Shown: positions 16,303-25,222 of the stretch, piece by piece
Layout: each line of letters opens with the position of its first letter
Position numbering within the stretch: the stretch's first letter is position 1
NCBI RefSeq assembly: GCF_002162135.1
Contig: NZ_CP021382.1
Coordinates: 4,276,001 to 4,340,000, forward strand
DNA from: Cellvibrio sp. PSBB006
GTDB lineage: Bacteria; Pseudomonadota; Gammaproteobacteria; Pseudomonadales; Cellvibrionaceae
Direction of reading: 5' to 3'
Length of the DNA: 64,000 bases
Made by a program: the position numbers and the translations under genes
The notes under the pieces: model-generated
The model's input: only the letters and a program-made list of their open reading frames with translations
The model's database searches: none
Told to the model about the DNA's origin: nothing

Positions 16303-17385
16303 ATGACAACGAAACAACGTTTTCAGGCGCTGGATGTAATGCGTGGCCTGACGCTGGCTTTAATGATTCTGGTCAATACGCCCGGTTCCTGGAGCTATGT
16401 GTACTCCCCCTTACTGCATGCTGATTGGCATGGCGCCACGCCTACCGATTATATATTTCCGTTCTTTTTATTTATGGTCGGTGCGGCCATGGTGTTCTCA
16501 CAAAAATCACTCAATGCCTTGTCTTTCTCTGAGCAGGCAACCAAAATCTTTCGGCGTACACTGGTGATTTTTCTGATTGGCTTGTTACTGAATTATTTTC
16601 CGTTTACCCAGGACCCGAGTAATTTGCGGTTTCTCGGCGTGTTGCAGCGCATAGCACTGGCATACTGTTTTGCAGCCTGGATTGTGTTATATGCCAATAC
16701 GCTCTGGCGCCTGGTTATTGCGGCGGCTTTGTTGTTGGGTTATTGGGCTTTGTTACAACTGAATGCTGATCCATACAGTCTGGAACATTCCGTTGTGCGT
16801 CAATTCGATATTTGGGTGCTTGGCGAACAGCACTTATGGCGTGGTAAAGGTATCGCTTTTGATCCGGAAGGTTTATTGAGCACCTTGCCGGCCATCGTCA
16901 ATGTATTGATTGGTTATGAGGTTACCCGGCATCTTATTTCTGCAAGTGACAAGATCAAAGCGCAGTGGCAATTGTTTGCTGCTGGCGTTGTGATGACAGT
17001 ACTAGGCTTGCTATGGCATCCGGTATTTCCCATCAATAAAAGCCTGTGGACCAGTTCATTTGTACTCTTGACCAGCGGTGTGGGTGTGCTGGTGTTGTTA
17101 GTGCTGGTGAGGTTGGAAACATTCTCCTTTATGCAAGGCATATACAAAGCCTTTACCATGTTGGGGCAAAATCCTTTGTTCATTTATGCCTTGTCTATCT
17201 TGTGGGCCAAAACGCTCCTGATTGTGCCTGTCGGTGAGGTCTCTGCGTATCAATGGCTGTACGATCAATTATGTAAAGTGGTTGATCCTTATAACGCGTC
17301 GTTGATGTTCGCTTTGATTCCTGTGGCGGTACTGTGGGTTGTTGCCTGGTACTTGCATCGCAAGAAAATCATTATCTCGATATAA
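16303..17385 (+). CDS. nagX: NagX-like membrane acyltransferase (DUF5009, HGSNAT family)
   Basis: 360-residue polytopic membrane protein with about ten hydrophobic segments. The N-terminus RFQALDVMRGLTLALMILVNTPGSW matches the heparan-alpha-glucosaminide N-acetyltransferase-like family called NagX in GlcNAc loci. Further signatures are HADWHGATPTDYIFPFFLFMVG and GVLQRIALAY. The human relative moves acetyl groups across the lysosomal membrane to glucosamine; bacterial NagX may likewise acetylate glucosamine at the inner membrane, but this is not proven. It lies downstream of nagP beyond a terminator and converges with nagA. The start is supported by AAAGGTG upstream. Confidence 0.85.
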   Translation: MTTKQRFQALDVMRGLTLALMILVNTPGSWSYVYSPLLHADWHGATPTDYIFPFFLFMVGAAMVFSQKSLNALSFSEQATKIFRRTLVIFLIGLLLNYFPFTQDPSNLRFLGVLQRIALAYCFAAWIVLYANTLWRLVIAAALLLGYWALLQLNADPYSLEHSVVRQFDIWVLGEQHLWRGKGIAFDPEGLLSTLPAIVNVLIGYEVTRHLISASDKIKAQWQLFAAGVVMTVLGLLWHPVFPINKSLWTSSFVLLTSGVGVLVLLVLVRLETFSFMQGIYKAFTMLGQNPLFIYALSILWAKTLLIVPVGEVSAYQWLYDQLCKVVDPYNASLMFALIPVAVLWVVAWYLHRKKIIISI

Positions 17386-17391
17386 GGGAAT

Positions 17392-17424
17392 AAAAAAACC
17401 CATCAACCACGAGGGTTGATGGGT
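17392..17424 (-). terminator. Intrinsic terminator of the nagB-nagA operon
   Basis: ACCCATCAACC/GGTTGATGGGT, an 11-bp stem with a 5-nt loop; on the minus strand it is followed by seven T. It lies about 120 bp past the nagA stop and directly after the convergent nagX gene. Confidence 0.85.
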
Positions 17425-17545
17425 AAGCGCTTTGTTTTTCGAGGAAGAAAAACGATTTATGGAGAACAACAACAAACATCAACGGACAAAAAAACGTTAC
17501 AACAGAACGACATTAAAACTACAACAACACAACCATGAACAACAA

Positions 17546-18688
17546 TCAGTGATGCAAAGGTTTACCATCAATCCAGCTGTTAATCAGATTCAGATTTTCA
17601 TCCACCAGAATCATGCTGGCTTTATAGCCGGATTTCAGCAAACCCAATTCATTTTCCAAACCGACCATCGCAGCAGGATACAAACTCGCCATACGCACGG
17701 CTTCGCCTAACTCCAGTCCTAACATAGATACACTGTTGCGCACGGCGCTGAGCATATCCAGGTCGGAACCCGCGAGTGTTCCGGTGGCAGTAGCGCAACG
17801 ACCGTTCTCGCTACGAATAACTTCACCGTTTAACACAAATTCTTTATTGATCGCACCCACGGTGGGCATAGCATCGGTAACCAGAACCATCTTGCCGCGC
17901 GCCTTGGCTGCCAGTGCAACTTTCAACGCAGCCGGGTGAACGTGATAACCGTCTACAATAATGCCGCAATAACTATCGGCATTTTCCAGTGCTGCGCCGA
18001 TCATGCCCGGTTCGCGACTGGTGAGCGGCGTCATGGCATTGAACAAATGAGTAAAGCTGCTCAGGCCTGCCGCCAGCGCGGTTTTTGTCTGCTCGTAGTC
18101 AGCGGCGCTATGGCCTGCTGCAACGGTCACGCCGGCTTCAACAAGGCCGTGAATAATCTCTGGTGTAGTCAGCTCCGGTGCTAAAGTCACCAGTGTTTTT
18201 CCGCGCTTGAGCGACGTCAATAATGCAAATGCTGATTCATCAATGGTGCGAAATTTTTCCGCATTATGAACACCTTTACGCGCCGGATTTAAAAACGGAC
18301 CTTCCAGATGAACACCGACGATTCCAGGTACGTTTTCATTCATCGCTTGCTCTACTGCCGCGATGGCTTTTTCCACAACGCTAAGGTCATCACTGATCAG
18401 CGTTGGTAACAATGCCGTCGTGCCGAACAGACGATGTGCTTCACCAATTGTGCGTAAGGTTTCTACCGTGGGAGCATCGTTAAACAATGCACCGCCACCA
18501 CCATTCACTTGTGTATCAAACAAACCCGGCAGTAACGTCAGGCCCTTAAGATCGGTTTGCGCAATGTCTTCAGGCAATTCAGCAGCTGGCACTACAGCGT
18601 GAATGCGGTCGCCAGTGATGATGAGTGCATGATCCTCAAGCCACTCATCACCAGTAAAAATTCGGCCGTTAACCAGTGCACTGGTCAT
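17546..18688 (-). CDS. nagA: N-acetylglucosamine-6-phosphate deacetylase
   Basis: Cytosolic amidohydrolase, 380 residues, converting GlcNAc-6-phosphate to glucosamine-6-phosphate and acetate. The TIM-barrel family signatures are in order: LLPGLFDTQVNGGGG (about 53-67), the metal-ligand Glu in VHLEGPFLNP (about 130), AGHSAADY (His near 193), FTHLFNAMTPL (His near 213), and the catalytic Asp in VTDAMPTVG (near 270). All metal and catalytic residues are present and the length is normal. Its start overlaps the nagB stop by one base (both at 18688), so the pair is translationally coupled. The NagR-type site at 19778 should control both. Confidence 0.95.
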   Translation of the reverse strand: MTSALVNGRIFTGDEWLEDHALIITGDRIHAVVPAAELPEDIAQTDLKGLTLLPGLFDTQVNGGGGALFNDAPTVETLRTIGEAHRLFGTTALLPTLISDDLSVVEKAIAAVEQAMNENVPGIVGVHLEGPFLNPARKGVHNAEKFRTIDESAFALLTSLKRGKTLVTLAPELTTPEIIHGLVEAGVTVAAGHSAADYEQTKTALAAGLSSFTHLFNAMTPLTSREPGMIGAALENADSYCGIIVDGYHVHPAALKVALAAKARGKMVLVTDAMPTVGAINKEFVLNGEVIRSENGRCATATGTLAGSDLDMLSAVRNSVSMLGLELGEAVRMASLYPAAMVGLENELGLLKSGYKASMILVDENLNLINSWIDGKPLHH

Positions 18689-19743
18689 TACATTGTCTCC
18701 GTAACCTTGCGCAGGTGCGGCGGCTCATCCGGGTTGTAACCGCGCGCGATAGACAGCGCATTAGCCATGCGATAAAAGCTTTGTACTGCGAGCATGGGGG
18801 CGATCGCCGGGTGTGCACCCTGCACGACTGGCAATGAGCCGCTGATACTTTCGCTGGCTACAAATACCTTGGCATCGCGTGCGCGAAAATCTTCAACCAG
18901 AGAGTCCATGCCAGCCAAGGTTTTGTCTTGCTGGGCGAACAATAAAACCGGAAAGCCTTCACCGACGATCGCCATGGGGCCGTGTTTTACTTCCGCCGCA
19001 CTGAAGGCTTCAGCGTGCAAGCCGCAAGTCTCTTTTAATTTAAGTGCTGCTTCTTGTGCGGCACCAAAACCAATACCGCGACCGATAACAAACAGGTTGC
19101 GTGCGTCTTTCAAACCATCAACAACAGCTTGCCAATCATTTTCCCAGGCTTGTGCCAGAGATTGCGGCAAACTTTTCAGTGCCGTTTTCAATTCGTCGTC
19201 GTTACCCCACTCAGATACCAGATGCATGATCGCACCCAAGGTAGCGAGATAAGATTTGGTGGCAGCGACACTTTTTTCGGAGCCGGCGCGCAGGGGAATA
19301 ACAATATCGGCCATCTGAGCCAAGGGTGAATCTTCAACATTTACCAAAGCTAATGTCAGGGCGCCGCCGGCTTTGGCTTGTTCGACGCTGGCCAGCAAGT
19401 CAGGGCTTTTGCCTGACTGGGAAATGGCGATGTAGAGCGTGCCTTCCAATTGTTGCTTGGCGAAATAAATCGAGGTAATAGACGGTGCGGCTGATGAGGT
19501 CACCAGGCCAAGACGAGTTTCAAACAAATATTTTGCATAGGTTGCCGCGTGGTCGGAGCTGCCGCGCGCGCAAGTGACGATGGATCGTGGAGCAAAAGCT
19601 TTCAGTCGCTCGACTGCAGCGGCAATCAAAGGGGCATTAGCCTCAAATTGCTGGGCAATAACACTCGACGCGGAAGCGGCTTCCTGAAACATCAGGGTTT
19701 CTTCAGGCTGCAGGCGAGGGGCTAAAACACTGGCTGACGACAT
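18688..19743 (-). CDS. nagB: Glucosamine-6-phosphate deaminase, NagB-II type
   Basis: 351-residue cytosolic protein with two SIS (sugar isomerase) domains, as in the isomerase half of GlmS. It is the NagB-II enzyme of Shewanella-type pathways, turning glucosamine-6-phosphate into fructose-6-phosphate and ammonia; it is unrelated to E. coli NagB. Visible signatures are ARGSSDHAATYAKYLFE (first SIS), AISQSGKSPDLLASVEQA, FVIGRGIGFGAAQEAALKLKE (second SIS) and the C-terminal LRKVTETM. The glutaminase domain of GlmS is absent, which distinguishes the deaminase. It is first in the nagB-nagA operon with a NagR-type operator 35 bp upstream. Confidence 0.93.
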   Translation of the reverse strand: MSSASVLAPRLQPEETLMFQEAASASSVIAQQFEANAPLIAAAVERLKAFAPRSIVTCARGSSDHAATYAKYLFETRLGLVTSSAAPSITSIYFAKQQLEGTLYIAISQSGKSPDLLASVEQAKAGGALTLALVNVEDSPLAQMADIVIPLRAGSEKSVAATKSYLATLGAIMHLVSEWGNDDELKTALKSLPQSLAQAWENDWQAVVDGLKDARNLFVIGRGIGFGAAQEAALKLKETCGLHAEAFSAAEVKHGPMAIVGEGFPVLLFAQQDKTLAGMDSLVEDFRARDAKVFVASESISGSLPVVQGAHPAIAPMLAVQSFYRMANALSIARGYNPDEPPHLRKVTETM

Positions 19744-19777
19744 AAAAACCTAACTCCAAAAATGAAACGGGTTGCGA

Positions 19778-19789
19778 GACAACGTTGTC
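19778..19789 (-). promoter_or_regulatory. NagR-type operator of the nagB-nagA operon
   Basis: The perfect palindrome GACAACGTTGTC, flanked by A and ATT, lies 35 bp upstream of nagB. On the minus strand it overlaps an ATGACA -35-like element; the -10 is not convincing. Confidence 0.8.
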
Positions 19790-19933
19790 ATTGTGGACTG
19801 ATTTTTAACCGTTGTAAAGGCATTGGCGCAACAATGCCTGATTTTTTTAACGGGTAGACATTTTGATCAATCGGAAGATTGCGCCGGGTAAGGCTTGGAA
19901 GCGGCCCCGCCCCAAAGGTTCGGGACCGGCTTA

Positions 19934-20968
19934 TCAGGCTTTGCGGCCCAGGGCAGGGCAGGTGGAGTCGCGCACAATCAATTGCGGGTAAAACCCTTCG
20001 CTGTCGACCTTATGGTCGGCGTTGTTGCTGTTGCGAATGCATTCGATCAGCAATGCTGTAGCCCGTTGGGCAATCGTGCGGTTGGGTTGTTGGGCGGTAG
20101 TCAGGTTTGGCCAGGCCTGGCGGGAAAAGGGGCTGTCTTCAAACCCGACGATGGAGAGCTGGTGCGGCACATCCACGCCCTGGATGCGCGCGGCAAACAG
20201 CGTGCCCGCTGCAATTTCGTCGTTACAGGCAAAGACCGCGCTGGGCTTGCTGTTGGCAGACAGTAATTGACGGGTGCGCTTAACACCGGACTCAAATGAA
20301 TATTCCCCACCGACAATCAACTTTTTATCGACCGGCAGCTTGTTGTCTTTCAATGCGGCTTTGTAACCTTCAAGGCGTTCAATACTCGATTTATGCGCTT
20401 CCTCTCCACCGAGGAAGGCAATGGATTTATGACCCAGGTCGATCAGGTATTGGGTGATGCGGTAAGCCGCTGTGCGGTCATCGATAAAGATGCAGGGTGC
20501 TTTGTCATCCGGTGGATGGGAGCCGGACAGGATGCGCACAAATTTGATCTTGCGCTTGCTCAGGGCGGCGAGCACTTCCGGCATCTCCGACATGGGTGGT
20601 GTCAACACCAGTCCGCCCACGCGACTGCGATCAATCATGCCCAGCACTTCGTCAATGATATTTTCTGACTTTGCGTCACAGGGGTGGATAATCAGCTCAT
20701 AACCCTGACGGTGACATTCACCGAGGATACCGTGCTGCATATCGATCACGTAGTTGCTGTTAGGGTTGTCGTAGATAAAACCGATGGAGGAGGCTGCGCC
20801 GCGCAATAACCGGGCCGACAAGTTGGGTTGATAATTCAGTTCTTTGACGGCTTTCCACACCCGATCCTGCAAATCCTGACCGACAGTAACCTCTTTATTG
20901 ATCACGCGTGAGACGGTTTTGAAGGACACGCCGGCGAGTTTGGCAACGTCTTTGATAGTGGGTTTCAT
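19934..20968 (-). CDS. nagR: LacI-family repressor, NagR
   Basis: 344-residue transcription regulator. The N-terminal LacI helix-turn-helix is TIKDVAKLAGVSFKTVSRVIN (residues 3-23), followed by a hinge with LSARLLRG and a periplasmic-binding-like ligand domain (about 60-335) with FIYDNPNSNYV, LTPPMSE and FEDSPFSRQAWPNLTT. The family and its place beside nagBA identify it as the GlcNAc regulon repressor NagR; GlcNAc-6-phosphate is the usual inducer in related systems. The palindrome GACAACGTTGTC with central CG is of LacI type and occurs at five promoters in this window, but none lies directly upstream of nagR, so autoregulation is not evident. Confidence 0.9.
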   Translation of the reverse strand: MKPTIKDVAKLAGVSFKTVSRVINKEVTVGQDLQDRVWKAVKELNYQPNLSARLLRGAASSIGFIYDNPNSNYVIDMQHGILGECHRQGYELIIHPCDAKSENIIDEVLGMIDRSRVGGLVLTPPMSEMPEVLAALSKRKIKFVRILSGSHPPDDKAPCIFIDDRTAAYRITQYLIDLGHKSIAFLGGEEAHKSSIERLEGYKAALKDNKLPVDKKLIVGGEYSFESGVKRTRQLLSANSKPSAVFACNDEIAAGTLFAARIQGVDVPHQLSIVGFEDSPFSRQAWPNLTTAQQPNRTIAQRATALLIECIRNSNNADHKVDSEGFYPQLIVRDSTCPALGRKA

Positions 20969-21290
20969 AGTTGTCTAATGATTATGTTGTTCTCGTGGCC
21001 GCTAGAGTAGTGTGTCGAGGCGGCCAGTGCAATCAACCAGGGTGAAAAGCCGTGGTAGCGGCAAGGTTTCTGATACGCTGGCCGCGTATTAATTCACAAA
21101 CAGTGAAGCGGGCGTATCTGAAAAAGTAAGACAGTGTAAAGCGCTTTGGCCGATTACGGTCAGACGTGCCAAACTTAGCGGGTAGCGCCAGGTAATGCTG
21201 CACTCCAATTCCTGACCAGTAACCTCCTGAAGTGAGCGCATCGGCCGCGCGGAGGTTCCTCAATATCTATAAAAAATGAGGACGTAAACC
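20969..21290. other. Divergent intergenic region, nagR and beta-propeller gene
   Basis: 322 bp. The palindrome AAAGCGCTTT at 21138-21147 (context TGTAAAGCGCTTTGGC) has the central CG symmetry of LacI-type operators but is unlike the NagR site. A minus-strand 76-codon frame here lacks support. No canonical sigma-70 promoter stands out. Confidence 0.5.
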
Positions 21291-22151
21291 ATGAAACTCG
21301 CCACGTGTTTTCGCTTTATCTCCCCCGGTACCGGGGTAATAATCGCCGCGATCCTGCAACTTGCACTGCCTGCTCATGCTGCCGAAGGGCGGCGACTGGA
21401 GCAGTTATGGGTAACAGCGGGTTTGCGTGTACCGGAATCCGCACTGGTGTATGAGGACGGTAAAGAAAAATATTTATTCGTGAGCGAAATTGACGGCAAA
21501 GACGATGATGGCGAGGGCGGTGTAGCCCGGCTTTCATTGGATGGCAAAATTCTCGAACACGACTGGGTGCGCGGCCTGAACGGTCCGAAAGGCATGGGAA
21601 CGCACGACGGAAAATTGTACGTAGCGGATGTGAAGGACGTGGTGGTGATCGATATCGACTCGGGTGATATTGATACGCGGATTCCAGTAGTGGATGCCGT
21701 ATTCCTCAACGATATCGCCATCGATATCAACGGTGTCGTTTATGTGTCTGATACACGCACCAATAAAGTACACCGTATCGTCGAGGGTAAGGTGGAGCTG
21801 TACCTCGACAATATTCCTTCCCCCAACGGATTGCGCACCATCGGCAGCACGCTCATCGTGGGTGCGGCGACCCGGCTCTTGTTGGTTGATAAAGACAAGA
21901 ACCTGCTCACTTTGGCGAAAGGTTTTGAAAGCAATATCGATGGTGTTGAGATGACGCAGCCGGGCGAGTTTATTGTGTCCTGTTGGGCGGGGCTGGTGTA
22001 TTACGTTTACGCCGACGGGCGCATCGAAAAGTTATTAGACAGCCGCGATACACAGATCAATACCGCCGACATCGGGTTTGATGACGAAAGTCGGATAGTG
22101 TACGTCCCCAACTTTCACAAGAATTCACTGACCGCTTATCAGCTGCGTTGA
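21291..22151 (+). CDS. Secreted SMP-30/NHL-like beta-propeller protein
   Basis: 286 residues with an N-terminal signal peptide (hydrophobic stretch to about residue 30, AHAAEG). The mature part is built of repeated beta-propeller blades: LEQLWVTAGLRVPESALVY, GVARLSLDGKILEHDWVRGLNGPKGM, VVVIDIDSGDID, GVVYVSDTRTNKVHRIVEG and PNGLRTIGSTLIVGAA. The fold resembles gluconolactonase/strictosidine-synthase-like proteins. Such proteins can be lactonases or sugar-binding periplasmic proteins; the catalytic ligands are not clear. It starts with AGGA upstream and is divergent from nagR, but lacks a NagR-type site, so a link to GlcNAc use is only positional. Confidence 0.75.
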   Translation: MKLATCFRFISPGTGVIIAAILQLALPAHAAEGRRLEQLWVTAGLRVPESALVYEDGKEKYLFVSEIDGKDDDGEGGVARLSLDGKILEHDWVRGLNGPKGMGTHDGKLYVADVKDVVVIDIDSGDIDTRIPVVDAVFLNDIAIDINGVVYVSDTRTNKVHRIVEGKVELYLDNIPSPNGLRTIGSTLIVGAATRLLLVDKDKNLLTLAKGFESNIDGVEMTQPGEFIVSCWAGLVYYVYADGRIEKLLDSRDTQINTADIGFDDESRIVYVPNFHKNSLTAYQLR

Positions 22152-22184
22152 TGATAGTTGGCTAAAAACTTGATGAGTACGTAG

Positions 22185-22210
22185 GTCGGATTAGCACAGC
22201 GTAATCCGAC
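22185..22210. repeat. REP-like hairpin element
   Basis: GTCGGATTA-GCACAGCG-TAATCCGAC, a 9-bp perfect stem preceded by GTAG, resembles the dispersed GGATTAGC-x-CAGCGTAATCC intergenic repeats of proteobacteria. It lies between convergent genes and could also act as a terminator. Confidence 0.6.
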
Positions 22211-22234
22211 GCTCTATCGCCTCGGCATGTCTCC

Positions 22235-22281
22235 AGCGGCGTCAGCTAACCTCACTCAACAGACCAGCAACTGACGCCGCT
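22235..22281. terminator. Inverted repeat before the DUF1244 stop
   Basis: AGCGGCGTCAG (22235-22245) and CTGACGCCGCT (22271-22281) form an 11-bp perfect stem with a 25-nt loop in the gap between convergent genes. No T-run is present; the terminator function is tentative. Confidence 0.4.
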
Positions 22282-22289
22282 ATGTCCAA

Positions 22290-22595
22290 TCAGGACTTAT
22301 CTCCATTAAAGTGCGCCTGCGCCTCCGCACTCGCCGGCGTTTGGTACTGATCTTTCCACTCCGGGTACGGCATGCCGTAAACCCGCTCCCGCGCATCTTC
22401 GTAATCCAGTTCAATTCCTTGCTCGGTCGCCGCTGCCACATACCATTTGCTGAGGCAATTGCGGCAAAAGCCAGCCAGGTTCATCAGCTCAATATTCTGT
22501 ACATCCTTACGGCTGTCCAGGTGTTCCAACAGCCGGCGAAAGGCGGCTGCTTCCAGAGCTTGTTGGGTGTGAGGGTCCAGTTGGTCGATCTTCAT
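22290..22595 (-). CDS. DUF1244 small protein
   Basis: 101-residue protein matching DUF1244, a small all-helical family of proteobacteria with unknown role. The conserved core is AFRRLLEHLDSRKDVQNIELMNLAGFCRNCLSKW, with two Cys in CRNC, then RERVYGMPYPEWKDQYQ. The ATG at 22595 is chosen because it gives the family start MKIDQLDPHTQ; the longer frame from 22643 adds 16 atypical residues. It has no signal peptide or membrane segment. The CxxC pair could bind metal or be redox-active, but this is unproven. Confidence 0.85.
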   Translation of the reverse strand: MKIDQLDPHTQQALEAAAFRRLLEHLDSRKDVQNIELMNLAGFCRNCLSKWYVAAATEQGIELDYEDARERVYGMPYPEWKDQYQTPASAEAQAHFNGDKS

Positions 22596-22712
22596 GGTCA
22601 GAGTCCATAACAGCGGATTGGGCCGGCTAGTGTAGAAGTTCATCCGGAGCGTGACAAACCTCGCTGGCTGTGTGCGGTATTTGTCATCTCGGTAAATTTT
22701 CGGGAAATCCCC

Positions 22713-22739
22713 TCAATTAGAATCTATAGTTGTCGATAA
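22713..22739 (+). promoter_or_regulatory. Sigma-28 (FliA)-like promoter of motAB
   Basis: TCAA, 15 bp, GTCGATAA matches the FliA layout TAAA-N15-GCCGATAA at all but two positions, with exact spacing. It lies about 105 bp upstream of motA, whose control by FliA is usual. Confidence 0.6.
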
Positions 22740-22843
22740 CGTTAAAGCTCATATCAAAAGCGCATACGCATACCTGTGCCGGTTTGCCGGGCACTATTTT
22801 GCAAAGCATAGAAAGTTCCAAGGGGTTCTGAGGGGAAAGTCGC

Positions 22844-23698
22844 GTGAATACTATTATCGGTGCGGTGGTCGTCATCGGCTGTATCTTGTTGGGTTACACC
22901 ATGCACGGCGGCCAAGTGATGGCGCTGTGGCAGCCGAGTGAGGTCATTATCATCTGTGGCGCCGCATTAGGTGCCATGATTATTTCCAACCCCTTGTCTG
23001 TGAGCATTGGCGTAGTGAAATCTGCCGGTGCGCTCCTGACGCCATCCAAATACAACAAGGCCATGTACCTGGACCTGTTGACCATGATGTACGACATCTT
23101 CAACAAAACCCGCCGTGAGGGTTTGATGGCCATTGAAGGCGATATCGAAGAGCCTGAAAACAGTCCTATCTTCAGTAACTACCCTGAGATCCTTAAAAAC
23201 CACCACGCGATTGATTTTATTTGTGATTACCTGCGCATCATGGTGGTGGGCAGTATGGCGCCGCATGAGCTGGAGTCGCTGATCGATCAGGAGCTGGAAG
23301 GGCATCACCAGGAAGCGGCATTGGTCCCCGGTGCTATTGCCAAAGCCGCCGATGGTTTACCCGGTTTCGGTATTGTGGCTGCCGTTTTGGGGATTGTGAT
23401 CACCATGGGGAAACTGGGCGGTCCGCCGCAAGAACTGGGTGTATCCGTGGCGGCCGCGTTGGTGGGAACCCTCTTGGGTATTCTGTTCGCCTACGGTTTT
23501 ATCGGTCCCTTTTCTGCCTACCTCGAACACAAAAACCGCGACGAAGCGCATTTCTATGAATGCATCAAGGCTTGCCTGATGGCGTCGATGAATGGGTTGC
23601 CCCCGCAGATTGCGGTGGAGTGTGGCCGCAAGGTGCTGTATCACAGCGTGCGTCCAAGCTTTACTGAACTTGAAGAACAATATCGTGCCAAGAAGTAA
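22844..23698 (+). CDS. motA: Flagellar motor stator protein MotA
   Basis: 284-residue inner-membrane stator subunit that forms the proton channel with MotB. It has the four-helix layout: helices near 2-20, 30-50, about 170-195 and 200-222. Signatures are the N-terminal VIGCILLGYTMHGG, the cytosolic loop with torque-related charged residues, and the Pro-containing GIVAAVLGIVITMGKLGGPP and ALVGTLLGILFAYGFIGP. The start is GTG with GAGGGG upstream. motB follows 12 bp later. The pair stands apart from any flagellar cluster, as often seen in gammaproteobacteria. Confidence 0.95.
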   Translation: MNTIIGAVVVIGCILLGYTMHGGQVMALWQPSEVIIICGAALGAMIISNPLSVSIGVVKSAGALLTPSKYNKAMYLDLLTMMYDIFNKTRREGLMAIEGDIEEPENSPIFSNYPEILKNHHAIDFICDYLRIMVVGSMAPHELESLIDQELEGHHQEAALVPGAIAKAADGLPGFGIVAAVLGIVITMGKLGGPPQELGVSVAAALVGTLLGILFAYGFIGPFSAYLEHKNRDEAHFYECIKACLMASMNGLPPQIAVECGRKVLYHSVRPSFTELEEQYRAKK

Positions 23699-23710
23699 GG
23701 GCCACTGACG

Positions 23711-24697
23711 ATGGAAAAGGGCGCTCAGTCAATCATTATCGTCCGCAAGAAAAAGGGCCATGGTCACGGACACCACGGTGGTTCCTGGAAGGTGGCTTTT
23801 GCTGACTTTATGACAGCGATGATGGCCTTCTTTCTGTTGATGTGGGTATTGGAAACCACCACCAAAGAGGAACAGTTGGCGATAGCCGGCTATTTCCAGG
23901 ACCCCGGCAATGAATTCATCATTGGGCCGGGTGGTGCGGATTCCGGTGTAATTGATCTGACGCCTGAACCGAAAGACTCAGAATCCTCCCGCGAGGAATC
24001 CGATATACCTGAACTTTCCGAAGACGATTTGCGTCGGCAGTTGGAGCAGGCGGAACAGGAGCAGTTGGAAGAGTTGAAAGAGCAACTGGAAACCGAGATC
24101 AGTCTGGATAGGGTGTTTGAGTTGTTGAAAGACCAGATCCTGATCGACTTCACCGCCTTGGGGCTGCGCATTCAGATTGTGGATAAAGAGCAGCGGCCTA
24201 TGTTTGATGTAGGTAGCGCCCGGCTCAAGTATTACTCCAAAGATGTGCTCCATGCGTTGGCGCCCATCCTTGATAAAGTCCCCAATAAGATCAGCATTAC
24301 CGGCCACACCGACGCTATGCCTTACGGTGCCGGTGCGTCCTATACCAACTGGGAGCTATCGGCGGACCGCGCCAACAGCGCACGCCGCGCCTTGCTGGGG
24401 GGGACTTACCCGGAGGCCAAGGTGGCCACTGTGCAGGGGATGGGGTCTGTTGCGCCGCTGTTGGCCGATAAGCCGATGGACCCTATCAACCGGCGCATCG
24501 CTATCATCGTCCTGAAGAAGGCGGTATCCGATGCGTTGGCCAGTGGCGGTAGCGGCCTCAAGAGTTCCGATTTAATCACCGATCCTATTCCGTCCGCACC
24601 GCGTACTGACGTCGAGCGGGAAGGCGCGTCGCGCGTGATGTCGGAGTCGGAGGTCGATGCAGCCATTGATGCCCAGTCGCGTGATACCGAGGAATGA
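23711..24697 (+). CDS. motB: Flagellar motor stator protein MotB
   Basis: 328-residue protein: a short basic cytosolic N-terminus, one membrane helix (about 29-50) with the proton-binding Asp32 in [16 protein letters not shown], an acidic linker (about 85-130), and a C-terminal OmpA-like peptidoglycan-binding domain (about 155-275; [32 protein letters not shown] and [11 protein letters not shown]). It anchors the MotA/B stator to the cell wall. The order and length fit MotB. The acidic linker is longer than in E. coli. Confidence 0.95.
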   Translation: [328 protein letters not shown]

Positions 24698-24778
24698 TGG
24701 CTCGTCAACGCTTGAAAAAATCCCACCTGGCCTGAAATAGCGTTCAGACGCCCTCTTTTTGTTTCAGGAACAACCACC

Positions 24779-25222
24779 ATGAGCAGCCTGCAAATTACCT
24801 GTCCCCAATGTCTTGCCACCAATCGCCTGCCCGCAGAGCGGCTGGGCGATGGCCCTAAATGCGGCAGTTGTAAAACACCGCTCTTCTCAGGGCACCCTAT
24901 GAACCTGACCAGCGCTAATGCGCAAGCTGTGTTGGGTAATAACGAGATACCGGTGTTGGTCGATTGTTGGGCGCCCTGGTGTGGTCCCTGTCAAAGTTTT
25001 GCGCCAGTCTTCGAGGCGGCTGCGCAACGGCTTGAACCTTACGTGCGCTTGGCCAAGCTTAATACCGAAGCAGAGCCCCTGGTGGGGGAAGGTTGGTCCA
25101 TTCGTAGTATTCCCACCCTGATCCTGTTCAAAGGTGGCCAGGAAGTTCAACGGGTATCCGGTGCTTTGCCGCTACCACAACTGATGCAATGGGTGTATCA
25201 GAGCCTCAACCCTGATGGCTGA
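24779..25222 (+). CDS. trxC: Thioredoxin 2 (TrxC)
   Basis: 147-residue cytosolic thiol-disulfide reductase. The N-terminal zinc-binding part has Cys8-x2-Cys11 and Cys28-x2-Cys31, specific for thioredoxin 2. The thioredoxin domain carries the active site WAPWCGPC with Cys68 and Cys71 and the cis-Pro in RSIPTL. It overlaps the following gene by 8 bp, so the two are likely co-translated. TrxC genes are typically induced by oxidative stress; no OxyR-like site was identified. Confidence 0.95.
   Translation: MSSLQITCPQCLATNRLPAERLGDGPKCGSCKTPLFSGHPMNLTSANAQAVLGNNEIPVLVDCWAPWCGPCQSFAPVFEAAAQRLEPYVRLAKLNTEAEPLVGEGWSIRSIPTLILFKGGQEVQRVSGALPLPQLMQWVYQSLNPDG

Noticed and set aside
16303..16320. NagR-like ATGACAACGAAACAACG at the nagX start
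   Set aside because: Not palindromic and within the coding start; probably chance.
17425..17432. AAGCGCTT palindrome resembling the LacI-like site at 21138
   Set aside because: Eight bases only, next to a terminator between convergent genes where an operator would have no promoter to act on.
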